Shown here one piece after another: positions 1 through 11,368 of a stretch of DNA of 64,000 nucleotides. Source of the stretch: Mixia osmundae IAM 14324 (Eukaryota; Basidiomycota; Mixiomycetes; Mixiales; Mixiaceae). The translations under genes were made by a program, and so were the position numbers. Numbering within the stretch: position 1 is the first letter of the stretch; each line of letters begins with the position of its first letter. Under the pieces are notes generated by a model. That model ran no database searches, was not told the origin of the DNA, and saw only the letters and a list, made by a program, of their open reading frames with translations. Location: NCBI RefSeq assembly GCF_000708205.1, contig NW_014575563.1:613361-677360 (forward strand), in the 5' to 3' direction.

Positions 1-395
1 TTTCAGCATGACAGCCCTTGCCCTGGACACGCTGATCGACGCACAGAGTACTTTGGGATGAAGTGCAGGTAGTTCATGCGCACGACAATCGTTCGTGTCA
101 TCTTTGTCTTGATCACTTCGCCAGAGAGAATACGACCGCGAACGGAGACGCTGCCAGTCCACGGGCACTTCTTGTCGATGTAAGTGCCGTTGATGGCTTC
201 TTGCGGTGTCTGTCACATCAGGTGGGAGGTTCAAACGACGCTCGCTGGATACTAGCTGGCACCGACCTTGAAGCCGAGGCCGACATCCTTATACCATCGC
301 TTGGCTTTGCTCGACGCCTTTTTGGTCGTCTTCACTTTAGCATTGTTGAAGATAGGCTGCTTCTGGAACGCCTTTTGATCTTGCGCAGCTTCCAT
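1..395 (-). CDS. RPS11: 40S ribosomal protein S11 (uS17), 5' part; gene runs off left edge
   Basis: Small-subunit ribosomal protein that binds 18S rRNA. Two exons are visible, 395..267 and 209..45; the next intron starts with GTGCGT at 44 and its far side lies outside the window. The joined protein carries the family core: [23 protein letters not shown], then [23 protein letters not shown] and YLHFIPKY, all close to yeast and human S11. The first intron has a GTCGGT donor. The start at 395 gives an N-terminus of usual length, but a CAG precedes it directly, so a further upstream exon holding the real ATG is possible. It is divergent from the RING gene at 626; the 230 bases between should hold both promoters. 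Confidence 0.93.
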
Positions 396-625
396 CTGTG
401 GACGTCCAAGCGCTCAGCTCGAGCTCAACGTGGCTTGCGGCAGCTGTACCTTTGCACGAGTAAGGTAGAAGTAAACGGCTCAGCCACGACTCGTCAAATG
501 AAAACAAATGTGGTCAGATGAAAAGACGCCTTCTTTGAGCGAATCGTACTCGACGAAAGTTCGCGATCGATGACAACATCGTCGATAAGTCGAAACCACG
601 TCGACAATATCTTGCCGCTAGTGCA

Positions 626-2062
626 ATGAGCTGGCAGGAGAATGAGACTGGCTTTGCCCTGCCGGAAGTGCCCGGCGTGGGCAACAGCACGCACTTCTGT
701 CATGAGTGCGCGAGATCGGTCAGACCGAGCAATCCGACTGCACCCACGCCGACATGCCCGCTTTGTCATGGCGAATTCTTAGAAGAGGCAAGTCATGTCA
801 CTATCTCTGCGGCATGATCAGCATACAGATCGCCCCTGGTGCTTCTTCGTCGTCTGATCGCTGCAGACCATGAGGTCACACGAGCTGACTGTTGCTGTGC
901 TCAGATCGAGGGTGCCTCGGATGATCCAAGACAATTCGATGCACCGGGCCCGTTCGCAATGTTCAATACACCGTCAGGAGGTCCAGAAGGCGAGCCGTCA
1001 GACAATGAGACGCCGACGCATCCCTTCGGCGCCCTATTACAGCATTTCTTCAGTATGGCAGGCGCACCAGACAGTGCGCGACCTGCACAGCCTGCCACGC
1101 CTGCAGGCAACGAGAATAGCCCAACGAGGACATCGAGTGATCCCCGGAGAGCCGCTGCCGACGCCGCTGAGCGCCGCGCTCGAGGCGAACCACTTCAGCC
1201 GGCAGCAGATGACGCGACTGCCACCACAACGAGAACAGCTACCTTCACCTTCGAGAACGGGCGCGGCGTAACGATGCATGGCACTCTAGACGGCGACGGA
1301 TCAAGAGACGGTGCACCTGTGCCTGTGCGCCAGCTGAGCGATTTCCTCGCTGGCGCTTTTGGTGCTCCTGCCGCAGATCCAAGCGCGCCAGGCGAACAGG
1401 GCGAGCGACGAACGGATCAGCCGACAAGCTTTTCCGAGCAGCTACTCGCCATGCTGGGCATTCGTGCAGAAGGCGGTGCATTCCGCAGTGAAGGCAGCGG
1501 CTTCCAGTTCTACTTTGGCGGAGGCGGCAGGATGGGTCAATTTGGCGATTACGTATCAGAGCAAGGGTTGCAGAACGTCTTGACCGAGCTGATGGAGCAA
1601 GCGCAAGGTCAGCATGGTCCTGCGCCGGCTACAGAGGAAGTCATCGCAGAGCTGCCGCGCTGCAAGCTCACCACTGAGATGCTAGCGCACGATACGATGA
1701 CGAGCTGTCCGATCTGTCAAGATGACTTTCAGATTGACGAGATGGCGATCAAACTGCCCAAACCTTGCAATCACGTCTTCCATCAGGATTGCTTGACGCC
1801 ATGGCTCAAGACATCTGGAACCTGTCCTGTCTGTCGGTATGAGCTCGTGCCTCAGCCTAGTCACGCCAGGCCAGATAGTGGTGGTCCACACACCCCTCGG
1901 TCGCCAGCCGTGCCGAACGAGCACAGACCAGCGAGTCTCTCTCCGGTCGTCGAAGGCAGCCGACTGCCAGGCGAATTCCCATTCTTCCAAGGGGCTATCA
2001 GGCCGCCCGCACCAGGGCCCCGACCGCCGCAGAACTTACCTCCGCAGGACGACGTCGATTGA
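626..2062 (+). CDS. RING-H2 E3 ubiquitin ligase, RNF115/126-like
   Basis: Two exons, 626..787 and 905..2062, give about 439 residues. The N-terminus holds a small zinc ribbon (HFCHECARSVRP ... CPLCHGEFLEE, four paired Cys), as in the RNF115/RNF126/BCA2 group. A long disordered, Ala/Pro/Glu-rich middle follows, then a C-terminal RING-H2 finger: CPICQDDFQIDE, CNHVFHQDCL and CPVCRYEL. RNF126-type ligases ubiquitinate misfolded or chaperone-bound cytosolic clients; the same job here is inference. The intron donor is GC (AGGCAAGT at the exon end) with TCAG as acceptor, and only this join keeps the frame from zinc ribbon to RING. The gene converges with the minus-strand gene ending at 2169. Confidence 0.9.
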
Positions 2063-2168
2063 GTCGGGCGAATACTGACGGCCAACACTTCAGGTAGCTA
2101 GTCATGTCTACAGATCTCTGTTGTTGTTATGGATGACATGCATTGTCTCTGTTGGAATACACACAGCC

Positions 2169-3190
2169 TCATTCATCGATGCGCTCGATCGTGGGCGAGA
2201 CGCTACGTTCGCGCTCGCTAGCTCTTGGAGAATTGTCCGTCGGCTCGGCGCTCGACGAGCGAGCAGACTCGGCGGCAGCGCGTGCAGCATGACGCTGACC
2301 ACCTAGACTGTTCGTCACGAGACGATTGCCTTCTGCGCCGATGCGATTGCGCACAGGTGACGTGGGCGGAACAGCTGCAGGTGGCGATTCGCCTTCGGCT
2401 TTGCGAGGGCTAGTAGCATTGCCTGCGCTATTGCTGCGGCTCATGATGGGTGGCAGTGGCGTGCCTCCGACGGAAGCAGTCGACATGTTGCGGCCATGAG
2501 CTGCGCGTTTAGCCCGTCAGCTCTCGCCATCAATAAGAGCCTGCTGACATACATGGGCGGCCGTTTGCGAATGACTCTTTGCGACCGTGCTGCGTACCGC
2601 CGACGGTGCTACTTTTGCGTGAATGGGATGCATTCGAGCGACTGCGAGGACGTGTCTGGACAGATTGAATAATATTGGCTGCGTCGTCGCCTCTGTATGC
2701 GCGTAAAGTGGCAGGAGGCTTGTCCGGGTTGGTCAGATGCGTGATAGATTCGGGCAAGCTCTCATCCCAGCTTGCAAGCAAAGTGAGATAGGCTCTTTTG
2801 CAGACGCCAGCATCGGCAAAGATGAGCAGACAAGTCTCGTCGTCAACCCATTTGATCTTGTAGCCGCCTCGATCGTCTTCCCACTCGCTGAACAGTCCCT
2901 GTCAGCGCCCTCCACGTCAGACACCGCAAGGAGGGACTCAGTGTCGAGCCCACCTGGATGTCCTTGGTCTTGAGCTCGACGGAGAAGCCTTTGAGTACCA
3001 GGATGCGTGTCGGCTGCGGTAAGCCGGCCGTCGGCAGTACCGAGCTTGACGCTGCGGGCGCAAATCCTGACGGCGGAAAGGCCGGTATGGACGAGAACGA
3101 AGATTGATGATGATGCGTAGGCACGAATTGGGTACCCATCTTGGCACTGCTCGTCGTGATGTGCAAGCCTCGAGCGACGTTGGTGGACAA
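2169..3190 (-). CDS. R3HCC1/R3HCC1L-like protein with an RRM-like domain
   Basis: Three exons, 3190..2954, 2898..2553 and 2500..2169, give about 304 residues. After a Pro/Ser-rich head the protein has a single RRM-like fold: RILVLKGFSVELKTKDIQ, then GLFSEWEDDRGGYKIKWVDD and CLLIFADAGVCKRAYLTLL. The pairing of a hydrophobic first strand with a KWVDD...LLIF strand is what I recall from the C-terminal domain of metazoan R3HCC1/R3HCC1L, and many fungi keep a short protein with only this domain. Function is not established. The tail is Ser/Arg/Pro-rich with several SP sites. Reading frame, phases and splice sites agree at both introns; the family name is less sure than the gene. Confidence 0.72.
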
Positions 3191-3279
3191 AGCGCGTCGA
3201 CGTCACGCTCACTCAATATAAAGTACGCGCCTAGCACAGCGCAGACGCATCTAGGCCATCGATGTCGAGCATACAACAA

Positions 3280-5402
3280 TCAGGAGCCAAACTTGAATGC
3301 TGGCTTACTGGCACCTGTGTCAGGCGCGCCAAATGTGAATGCAGGGGTCGTGGTCGCTGCGGCAGGCGTGCCAAAGGTGAATGGCTGAGCTGGGCTAGAG
3401 GCAGCTGCAGGCGTACCAAAATTGAATGCTGGCTTTGCTGCTGGTGTCGCTGGCTGTGCTGCCGTCGCACCAAATGAGAACACTGGGGCTGCAGGTGCTG
3501 CTGTTGGCGCAGTAGAGGCTGCTGGCTGACCTGGCGGTGCAGCGCCAAAGTTGAACGGGCTTGCCGAGCCTGCTGCAGGGGCCGCACTAGCAGTGCTACC
3601 AAAGTTGAAATTGGGCACGCTTGGTGCAGACGCATCTGTTTTGCTCGGAGCTGTGGACCCGAAGGAGAAGATAGGCTGCGACGCAGGCTCATTCTTCTTA
3701 TTGGACTGCGCCGCCGACGCGCCGAAATTGAAGATCGGCGCGGGGGACGTTGGTTTCGGAGCTGCTGCTGCGTTCGATGGCGCGCCAAAGCTGAACATCG
3801 GCGCAGCTGGTGTGCTTGGTTGAGTTGGCGTAGAGTCTGCCTTGGGCGCTGCGGGCTTCGTGGGCGCATCGAACGTGAAGACGGGAGGCTGACTCGTCGT
3901 TGCAGGAGCCGTTGACGGTGTGGTTGCGGCAGGTGCGGGACTCACAGTCGATGTCACAGCGGCTGGTGCAAATGAGAAGGAGGTCGCAGGCTTGTTAACT
4001 TCTTCCTTGGCCGCAGCGCCGAAGGCGAAGATGCCAGGAGCAGCGGTCGGGGTTGCTGCGCTTGCAGTCGGCAGCGGGCTAGGCGCTGATGCAAGCGCGA
4101 GCGCTGGCACTGGCACTGGCACAGGCTCGTTCATGGCAGCTGACTTGACGTAGTCTGACATCTTCAGCTTGCCGAAAGTACGGGAGCGAGGCAGAGCCGG
4201 TATCTCCCTAAGCTTCGACGGATCTTCCAGCGCTGCCCGAACCTTTGACAGATTCCGACTGTCGCTCCTCAATGGACTCGATGGATTTGCTATACCGCTG
4301 GCTAGACGAAGACGTCCGTTGGCGCCAAGAAGACTGGACATGCTTGGACTGTTGACGAGACTAGCAGACACCGATGAGAGTCTGCCTCGCAATGGCTTCC
4401 CTGTGCCTCTTGTGAAGAAGGAAGAATTGTCGCTCATGTCCATCTACTGGAGTATTAGACGCTTGCGGAATGACGGACAGCAGGATACTTACAGAGGCCG
4501 GACTGGAAGGCCCATTTTCGATAGGCGACCTCGCCGTGGTGTGTGGGCTAGTGGGAGCATCGTCTGGATCTGGCTGCCAGCCTAGGACTTGCTTGCGCTT
4601 AGCTTCATCGTACTCAGCCTCGGTGAGCCACTTCTCGACGAGCACCTTGTGCATCAGGTTTCGATCTGGATGCTTCGAGTCTGCAGGCTGAAGGCAGGCA
4701 AGAAGTCAGCGCTCGATCGAGCACAACTTCCGACGAGCACACCATTCGAAACTTTGGCTTGACTTCGCGTATGAGCACAAGTTTTCTTTCAATACCGTCA
4801 GAATCCAGACGAAATCTGTCGCCATCTGCATTTGTCCATTCTTCGCCGGCCTTGCGCTTGACGTCGCCCGTGACCGTTGTCTTTCTGGCCTGTTTTGGAC
4901 TTCGCTTTCGTGGTGATGGGGTTTCATCAGGCTCGTCGCTTGCTTTTCGTTTGCTGTGTTTGCTCGGACTTGCGGGCCTGCGACGAGCTTGTTTCTGTGG
5001 CGAGCTCGCTTCTTCGTCCTCATTGTGCTCCTTGCGTTTTCGTTGTCGTTGTTGCGTACCCTTCTTGGAGGGAGGTACATCGTCTGCGCGAGTAGACGCA
5101 GGGTCGTCGTCGTCCATGTGTCGATCTGCCCATTGCGCTTCTTCGTCATTCCCATCTGTCTCGATGCGTCGTCTGCGCTTCGTCTCGACTTGCTGAGAGC
5201 TGTCTGTTGCATTGTCGTCGGCAATCATCATGTTAGCATCACGTATCCTTGAAGCAGGCGAAGGCGGTACGCGCATTTGCATATTGCGGCGCATCATCGC
5301 GGGCGAGACATAAGAACTTGCGAATGAGTTCTCATAGGCTGGCAAGTCGCGTCGTGCAGTCGCACCGATTGCTGCATTCGAGCGAGATGGCCACTCTGCC
5401 AC
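3280..5402 (-). CDS. FG-repeat nucleoporin, basidiomycete Nup1/Nup60-like
   Basis: Exons 5402..4743, 4687..4493 and 4443..3280 give about 672 residues. Residues 1-200 are charged and rich in KR and SP, with several likely nuclear signals (KRRRRIE, KRKASDE). A compact block follows (EEWTNADGDRFRLDSDG, then KPKFRM...HPDRNLMHKVLVEKWL) that fungal inner-basket nucleoporins share. The last 330 residues are a permeability-type repeat domain with about 15 FG units of FSFGA, FNFG and FTFG type, ending in FKFGS. The protein should sit at the nuclear basket and bind karyopherins. The third exon begins after a TAG acceptor, since a CAG four bases upstream would give a stop. Paralog-level naming is uncertain; the FG nucleoporin call is firm. 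Confidence 0.88.
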
Positions 5403-5479
5403 AGACGGCGATGCGCGTGGAAATTGAGCGTCTCGTTGCGGCGATACTACAAAGAGATGAGTTCATCATCGGCTTGTAG

Positions 5480-5998
5480 TCAAAACAACGCACATGGACG
5501 AGCCGAGAGAACGTCTCTCACGGGCGACATGTAGGCGGATCCACGAGCCGAGCCGTTTGGCGAGCGGTAGCTCATGTGTCGTGGTGTCGAGGTGCCCGAA
5601 AGAGGATAATTCGAAAGATGTTGGCCCAAGCTCGGTCGGTGAGAGCGCTGAGGTGTGTCTACACCTGACTGCGGTCTTTGCATGCTGGGCACAGCGTTGG
5701 TGGTCGCAGCATCCCGTCGCTCTTGCCGTCGTTTTGCTTCTACATCTGCAATGGCCAACTTCCACGGCCGCCTGTCCTTGTCAGGGATGCCTGCCCTCCT
5801 TCGTTGAGCCAGTAGAGATGCTCTTGCTCTTCTCTTGCCCTGGAACACTCGCCAGCGCTGCCTGATGACGATGCTTGCGACTAGGATGAGCAGAAGCCAG
5901 AGCCATGCTGGCAGCAGATCCACGAGCTGTCGCATTGTCGATCTCTGGCCCAAATTGCCCTTGCGGTGATCCAGCACCTCAATATTAGGCCGAGACAT
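5480..5998 (-). CDS. Small single-pass membrane protein, unknown function
   Basis: An unspliced frame of 172 residues starting MSRPNIEVLDHRKG. One hydrophobic segment near residues 28-45 (LLPAWLWLLLILVASIVI) is followed at once by a basic stretch (RQRWRVFQGKRRAR), so the C-terminal part should be cytosolic. The tail is Ser/Pro/Arg-rich and ends near SPVRDVLSARP. I do not recognise the family. The frame stays open further upstream, but this ATG is the first one just before the membrane segment. It lies 78 bases downstream of the nucleoporin start on the same strand. Confidence 0.6.
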   Translation of the reverse strand: MSRPNIEVLDHRKGNLGQRSTMRQLVDLLPAWLWLLLILVASIVIRQRWRVFQGKRRARASLLAQRRRAGIPDKDRRPWKLAIADVEAKRRQERRDAATTNAVPSMQRPQSGVDTPQRSHRPSLGQHLSNYPLSGTSTPRHMSYRSPNGSARGSAYMSPVRDVLSARPCALF

Positions 5999-6440
5999 GA
6001 TTGACGACGCACGAAGCCCCCGGAACAGCTGAGTCAAAGGCGCTGAATGTGACGGAGGTTGAGACGACGTCACGCTTTCGCGCTCGCGTTTGTCGACTTG
6101 TCCTTGCAATGCAGCGCTGCTTTTGCCAGGCAAGCCATACGGGCGCCTTTCGAATAGCACAGCTAGAGCTGCGCTTTCGTCAGACCTCTGTTTGGCCTGT
6201 CGTGGAGAGCAGCGCAAGCTCCGCCGACATGCCTTGCGCTCTTCCTCGAGCTCAGCTCAAAAATTTGCAAAGGAACTCGGGTGCACAACTTGTCTATGGC
6301 GGAAGACCAAATCCTCATCCTGAGGAAGAGCTAGACACTCTGCGCGGTCTCCACGCTCGAGTCTGTGCCTACTAGCCGTGGCGACTCGAGTACTACAGTA
6401 CCTGCCGACATGCATGCAAATATCTACAGACAGGATTGCG
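5999..6440. other. Intergenic stretch, no gene recognised
   Basis: This lies between the start of the small membrane-protein gene and the stop of the ABC transporter, both on the minus strand. It should hold the promoter of the former and the 3' end of the latter. Open frames occur on both strands, but none shows family motifs or a convincing splice pattern. Confidence 0.5.
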
Positions 6441-9400
6441 CTACATAGTGTCTTTGCGTGAACGTGCGCCCTGCTGGGCTCGATGAAGCATGTCGTCGAC
6501 CGAGCCAGTGGCTGCACACATGTCGTGGAAGATCGAGTTCTTGTCCTGCAAGAGCTTCAGGGGCGACTCCCATTCAGCCACCGTACCTCCCTCTTTCATG
6601 ACAAGCACCTGGATATCCACGTCAGGCGCGTCATGGCATGAGACGAGATGACACCTACTTTGTCACAATCGAGGATTGAGTCTAGCCGGTGGGCGATGGT
6701 AATACATGTAGAGTCTCTGAAATGCTTTCTGATCGTGTCCTGAATGAAAGCGTCTGTGTCGGCATCGACGTTGGCAGTCGATTCGTCAAAGATGACGACA
6801 CGAGTGCTTCTGACAAGGCTTCTCGCGAGGGCGAGCAGCTGCTTCTGGCCCAACGAGAAGTTGCCGCCATGGCTTGTGACGGGCGTGTCAAGAGTGTAAT
6901 GTGCGGTGCCGCCTGACTCGAGAAAGCCGCTCGCTTTCAGACCTTGCCAAAGATCTGCGTCGTCCATCTCATCGTTGAGCGGATTGAGATTCGATCTGAT
7001 TGTGCCCGAGAACAAGACTGGCTCCTGACTGATGAGCGTGACCCGTTGCCTGAGATCTTTCAGATTGATGTCGCTAATGTCGCGTCCATCGATGAGTATT
7101 CGGCCAGCACTGCGATGCACACATCTGAGCAACGCTAAGGAAAGCGTCGTCTTGCCCGAGCCAGATCGACCGACAATGCCAATTTTGGCGCGTTGCTCGA
7201 CCTTGATGGAGACGTTGCGCAGTACATCCGGCCCATCCTCGTCATACTTGACGGATAAGCCTTGTATTTCGACGGCACCTTGATCGGGCCAGGATGCTGG
7301 TGGCTTGCACTCTTCAGAGCCTTGTGGCTCTTGATCGAGCTGAGACGAGTACTCGAGCACTCGGGCAACACTATTGACATTGAGCTCGTTTCTGTTGATT
7401 GCTTTGACGACATATAATATCCTTGTAGTAAACTCGAGTCCGGTAGACACGAGGAACCCGGTGATCCCCGGTGATACGCTACCGGTCAGCGTCAGCAGAC
7501 CCACGATGAGAGCGACAGTCGCGCCGACAGCGTCCGATCGCTCTTCGAGCCATCGATCAAGCAGCTGCTCATGGAATTGCGCTCGGTTGTAATCGTCATT
7601 CGCCTCCCTGAAAGCGCTGACAAAGTCTTGCTGTCTACCAAACGCGCGAATCGTCATCACGCCCCTGACGGCATTGCCAAGCGTATTGAACAAGGGCGAT
7701 CTGGAGACAGCCACACGTTTACGCGTTGCGAGAGCGTTGCGGATATATAGCTGACCGACGAAAAAGAACGCAATCGCAATGATGGCCGCAGGCACGAGGA
7801 AGGCCGGCAGCACCGCTGCAATCGTGACGGCTACCAGCGTCACCTGTACCCCGTAGTCGAACACTGGCTGTAGCGACTCGACAACTTCAGTGTCGATGAT
7901 CTCAATGTCCTTCGATAAACGGTTCATAAAGCGTCCGAGAGGAATGCGATCGAAGACATGGACGGGCGCGCCGAATATGCTCGTGACGAGGTCGCGATGG
8001 AGCGTACGCGAAGCGCGAACTGCGCCAACAATCAAGTAGAGATACCTGTGCGCCATCAGTCATGTTGATATATAGCTATGTCAGGCACCGACATGATCGT
8101 GAGTGAGATGCCAGAGGCGACCTGTATGCCAGCGTAGATGCCAAAGTAATATGACGCCCTGTCGACTTTGTCCTTCGAATTGGTCCAGACGCCTACCCAT
8201 GCGCCGCTGCCGAGCATGAGGACATGCGCGGCGAGATTGATCAGCGCATAGAGTGTCCAGAAGACAATACCGCCCATCGCGCTAAAATACGAACGATAAT
8301 TAGTCCAGCTGATAGCGCTTGAAGATCTCTCTGTCTCGACGTCATGCACCTCTGCCGCATTATCGCCGTGCTCAGCATCTAGCTCTCCGCCGCCATCGGT
8401 TGCGTCATCTTTCTGCGCCGTGTCGTCCTCAACCATCTCGTGAGCCGGTCCTTGACTCGTAATTCGCCCAGATTTCATCTTGACAATATGCGCGCAGGCG
8501 ACGGCTTGGGCGCAAAGCTCGAGATAGTGTGTGACCAGAATGACCGTGCGGCCCTTGAGCAGCTTGCCATCCAAGCATTTCTGAACTATGTGAGAGGCCG
8601 TGCGAGAGTCAACTGCCGAAAGCACGTCGTCAAGCAGTACGATATCGCTGCATGCATATACCGCTCGGCAAAGGCAGACCCTTGATTTCTGACCGCCGCT
8701 CAGTGCCAGCGCGTTTGTCTTGTCCTTGCGCTCGAATCCAGCAATCTCAGATATGAGCGAGCATTCAAAAAGTGCACGCTTGTATCGCTTTCGGTCATAT
8801 TCGTTGCCAAACAGGATGTTCTCACGAATTGTGTCGTCCAGCAGAAATGGCTCTTGCGCAGCATATGAAATTGTCGACCCGGCTGGGACCCAAGCCTCGC
8901 CTTTGACGAGGTCCATCTCGCCGAGGAGCGCAGCCACCAGCGCGGACTTGCCTGAGCCCGTTGGACCTGCTACTAGGGTGAGTTGTCCAGGTGGACATTC
9001 GAGCCTATCGATGCATAGCTCGAAAGATCCAGAATCGCGCGACCAATGAAAGCTCGCATGATCACACGATATGCGATCCCCAGCTCGCTTGCGGCTCGAA
9101 GAGCTTATCTCCTCCTCGTCTCTGATAAAGTCTGCTATCCGACCAAGACTGACCCGAGCGCGCAGGAACGCGCTCGTTAGATATGTCGATGAGATGACTG
9201 CTTCCCTGAGCAGGCTGAATAGCGAAAGGCTCGTGAAAGCTATTGACGCTGTCAGCTGACCGTGCGCAGCGTATACGAACGCAGCAAAAGTGGCAAGCGT
9301 GACGATTGCGGGCACACCTGTCGAGATGACCATGAGCATGAAGAAAACGCGAGCTCGTCGTATGATTCGAGCCAGTTCTCGCTCTCTGGCAGCATAGATG

Positions 9401-11299
9401 CCCTTTTGCATTGGATCCTCCCAAGCGAAATACTTGATGGTGCGGATCGCATTGAGAGACTCGTTGATGAGATTGATTCGTCGATCTGTCGCCTTCATGA
9501 TCGATCCCTGAACCGCCCCGTATCGCGAGCTGACCCAAGTTGAAAGGGGCACAAAGGCGATGATAGCTGCGAGAGCAACGAAGGCAGACCAGCCAAGCAG
9601 AAAGTAAAGATAGACGAGCGAGACAACGATCTTGAAGGGTACCGCCAGCAGCTGAAGTGAAGTCTCGAGAGAGGCCGTTATGACATCGATGTCTGAATAA
9701 TACGTCAGTTCCCGCAGTGTATATCAGTCTGCACTGACCGGTGCCAACGAGATTATTGACCCGGCCGGTCGTATCGCCACTAGCAGTCGCCTCGGCTTCC
9801 GAGCCATCGTCCGTCTTGTTGTCCGAAGCTGCGCTGCCGCCAGAGCGCATCCGAAGGACTTTCGTCAAGATGGCATGGCTGAGCAGGGCGCGTAGTCGCA
9901 GTCCCATCTGAGCGATCATGAACAGGCACTGCTGAAAAGCGACAGAGGCGCCTATTGGACCAACGAACAGGCCAAGCGCAAAAACGTATGGGCTCACGAG
10001 CGAAGCCGAGCCGCCTCGCTGCACGTGATCGAGCAAGAGGTTCATCGACAATGGACTGACGAAGATGAAAACGATCCAAAGCAGCGCTGTGAACGTTATT
10101 TGAAGCGCTTCTGCCCTGAAAACGGTCAGAAAGACTCGCATTGAGCCTTCTGGGCGATTTTCCACGCGCAAATCATCGTCGCTGTCGTCTTCGTTGTCGC
10201 CCAGCCATCGCATCTTTGACAGGACCCAGCGGGAATGCAGTATATCGGGCAGCGGAGGGAGCAATTCGCTGAACGAAAGACGCGCATTCCACGGTCGCTC
10301 ATCTGCGGGAAGGTCGGCCCCTTTGTATTCTGTTTGACTGCTCGCCTCGCTAGCGACATCGGAGATCTCCGAAACGTTATCAGGCAGCTCCTTGTTGGGC
10401 ACATCGAGATGATCGTTGGGCGAATCATGTTGAGTAATGCCTAGCTGATCCGTCAAGTTGTCGAGCTTCTGTTTGAAGCTGCTCAGTGTGGTGTCGGGTG
10501 GAGCTTCGTGCGGTGGGTATAGATAGTACCGAATCATCCTTTTGTCTAGAAAGCTAAAGAGCACACAGGACAGTCGCGAGGCTGTCTGGCGCGGATGAGG
10601 CATCACATCCGGTAAGACGGGGACATAGTGTTGCGGCGTGATGAGGGCGATGATGCAGCTTGCTAGCGCGATGCTTGCTTCTGCCAGGCCGAGCCTAGCA
10701 AGCGGGCCGTCGACAATCTGCGTCTGAGCGGCAAGATAGGGTGTGATATGCTGCGAGACGGAGCTGATGAGTATGACCGCGCTGGCGATGTCACAGTGCT
10801 TGTAGAGCAGCTGAGTTGGTGCTCGTATGCTCAAAGCCACAGCTGCCAGCAGCGCGGTGTATACGGTGCATGCGAGGATGTCAATGCAATGCAGCATCGT
10901 CCACAGATCTATAGGCCTCGTTCGTGCACCAACGACCCATGCAGCTAACACTAGCGCAAACAAGACGATATTGAAGACCAGTCTGAGCCATGGCAGCGCC
11001 TGTGTGAGTGATGCTCGTCGACGGCGGCGCGAATGCTGAGATGCACCCGACTGACTTCTCTGTCTAAGCTCGTGCTCCGAGACTTGTTGTCGCCGAAGCG
11101 TTCTATCGCTCAATAGCGGCGTGCGCTCATCTGATTGATTGTCTGACTGGCGTGCACCTTTCTGTCGACGGAGTGCTTTGCCCCTTTGAATGAACAGCGT
11201 GGGCGCGGAGGCTGCGAGAAAGAGGAGCGGCAGCAAGGTGGCAGCCCTGCCGAGCAGGACGAGCGCCTGCATCGAGACACGGCAAGCGGCTCGCAACAA
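6441..11299 (-). CDS. ABC transporter, ABCC/MRP subfamily (full-length)
   Basis: Exons 11299..9739, 9692..8093, 8045..6659 and 6608..6441 give about 1571 residues, normal for a fungal MRP. Order: N-terminal extra membrane domain, TMD1, NBD1 (Walker A GPTGSGKSALVAALLG, signature LSGGQKSRVCL, Walker B DIVLLDDVLSAVD), TMD2, NBD2 (GRSGSGKTTLSLALL, FSLGQKQLLALARSL, VIFDESTANVD). NBD1 has Asp where NBD2 has the catalytic Glu after Walker B, the asymmetry expected of ABCC proteins. It probably exports organic anions or glutathione conjugates at the vacuole or plasma membrane; the substrate cannot be read. The exon 2/3 join uses a GTCGGT donor to keep frame. Its start lies only 70 bases from that of MDM31 on the other strand. 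Confidence 0.93.
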
Positions 11300-11368
11300 T
11301 TTCGGACGGTTTCGTTGGTCGGACGCGGTCGATCATCAAGAAACTCAGCGGCACACGGCGACGTAGAC

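Noticed and set aside
3262-4153. Long plus-strand frames opposite the nucleoporin repeats
   Set aside because: They are mirror frames of the GC-rich FG-repeat region; the minus-strand reading gives proper FSFGA/FNFG repeats and closes with conserved blocks.
4759-5252. Hydrophobic plus-strand frames (Ser/Leu/Cys-rich) that resemble membrane proteins
   Set aside because: They arise opposite Lys/Arg-rich codons of the nucleoporin head and have no other support.
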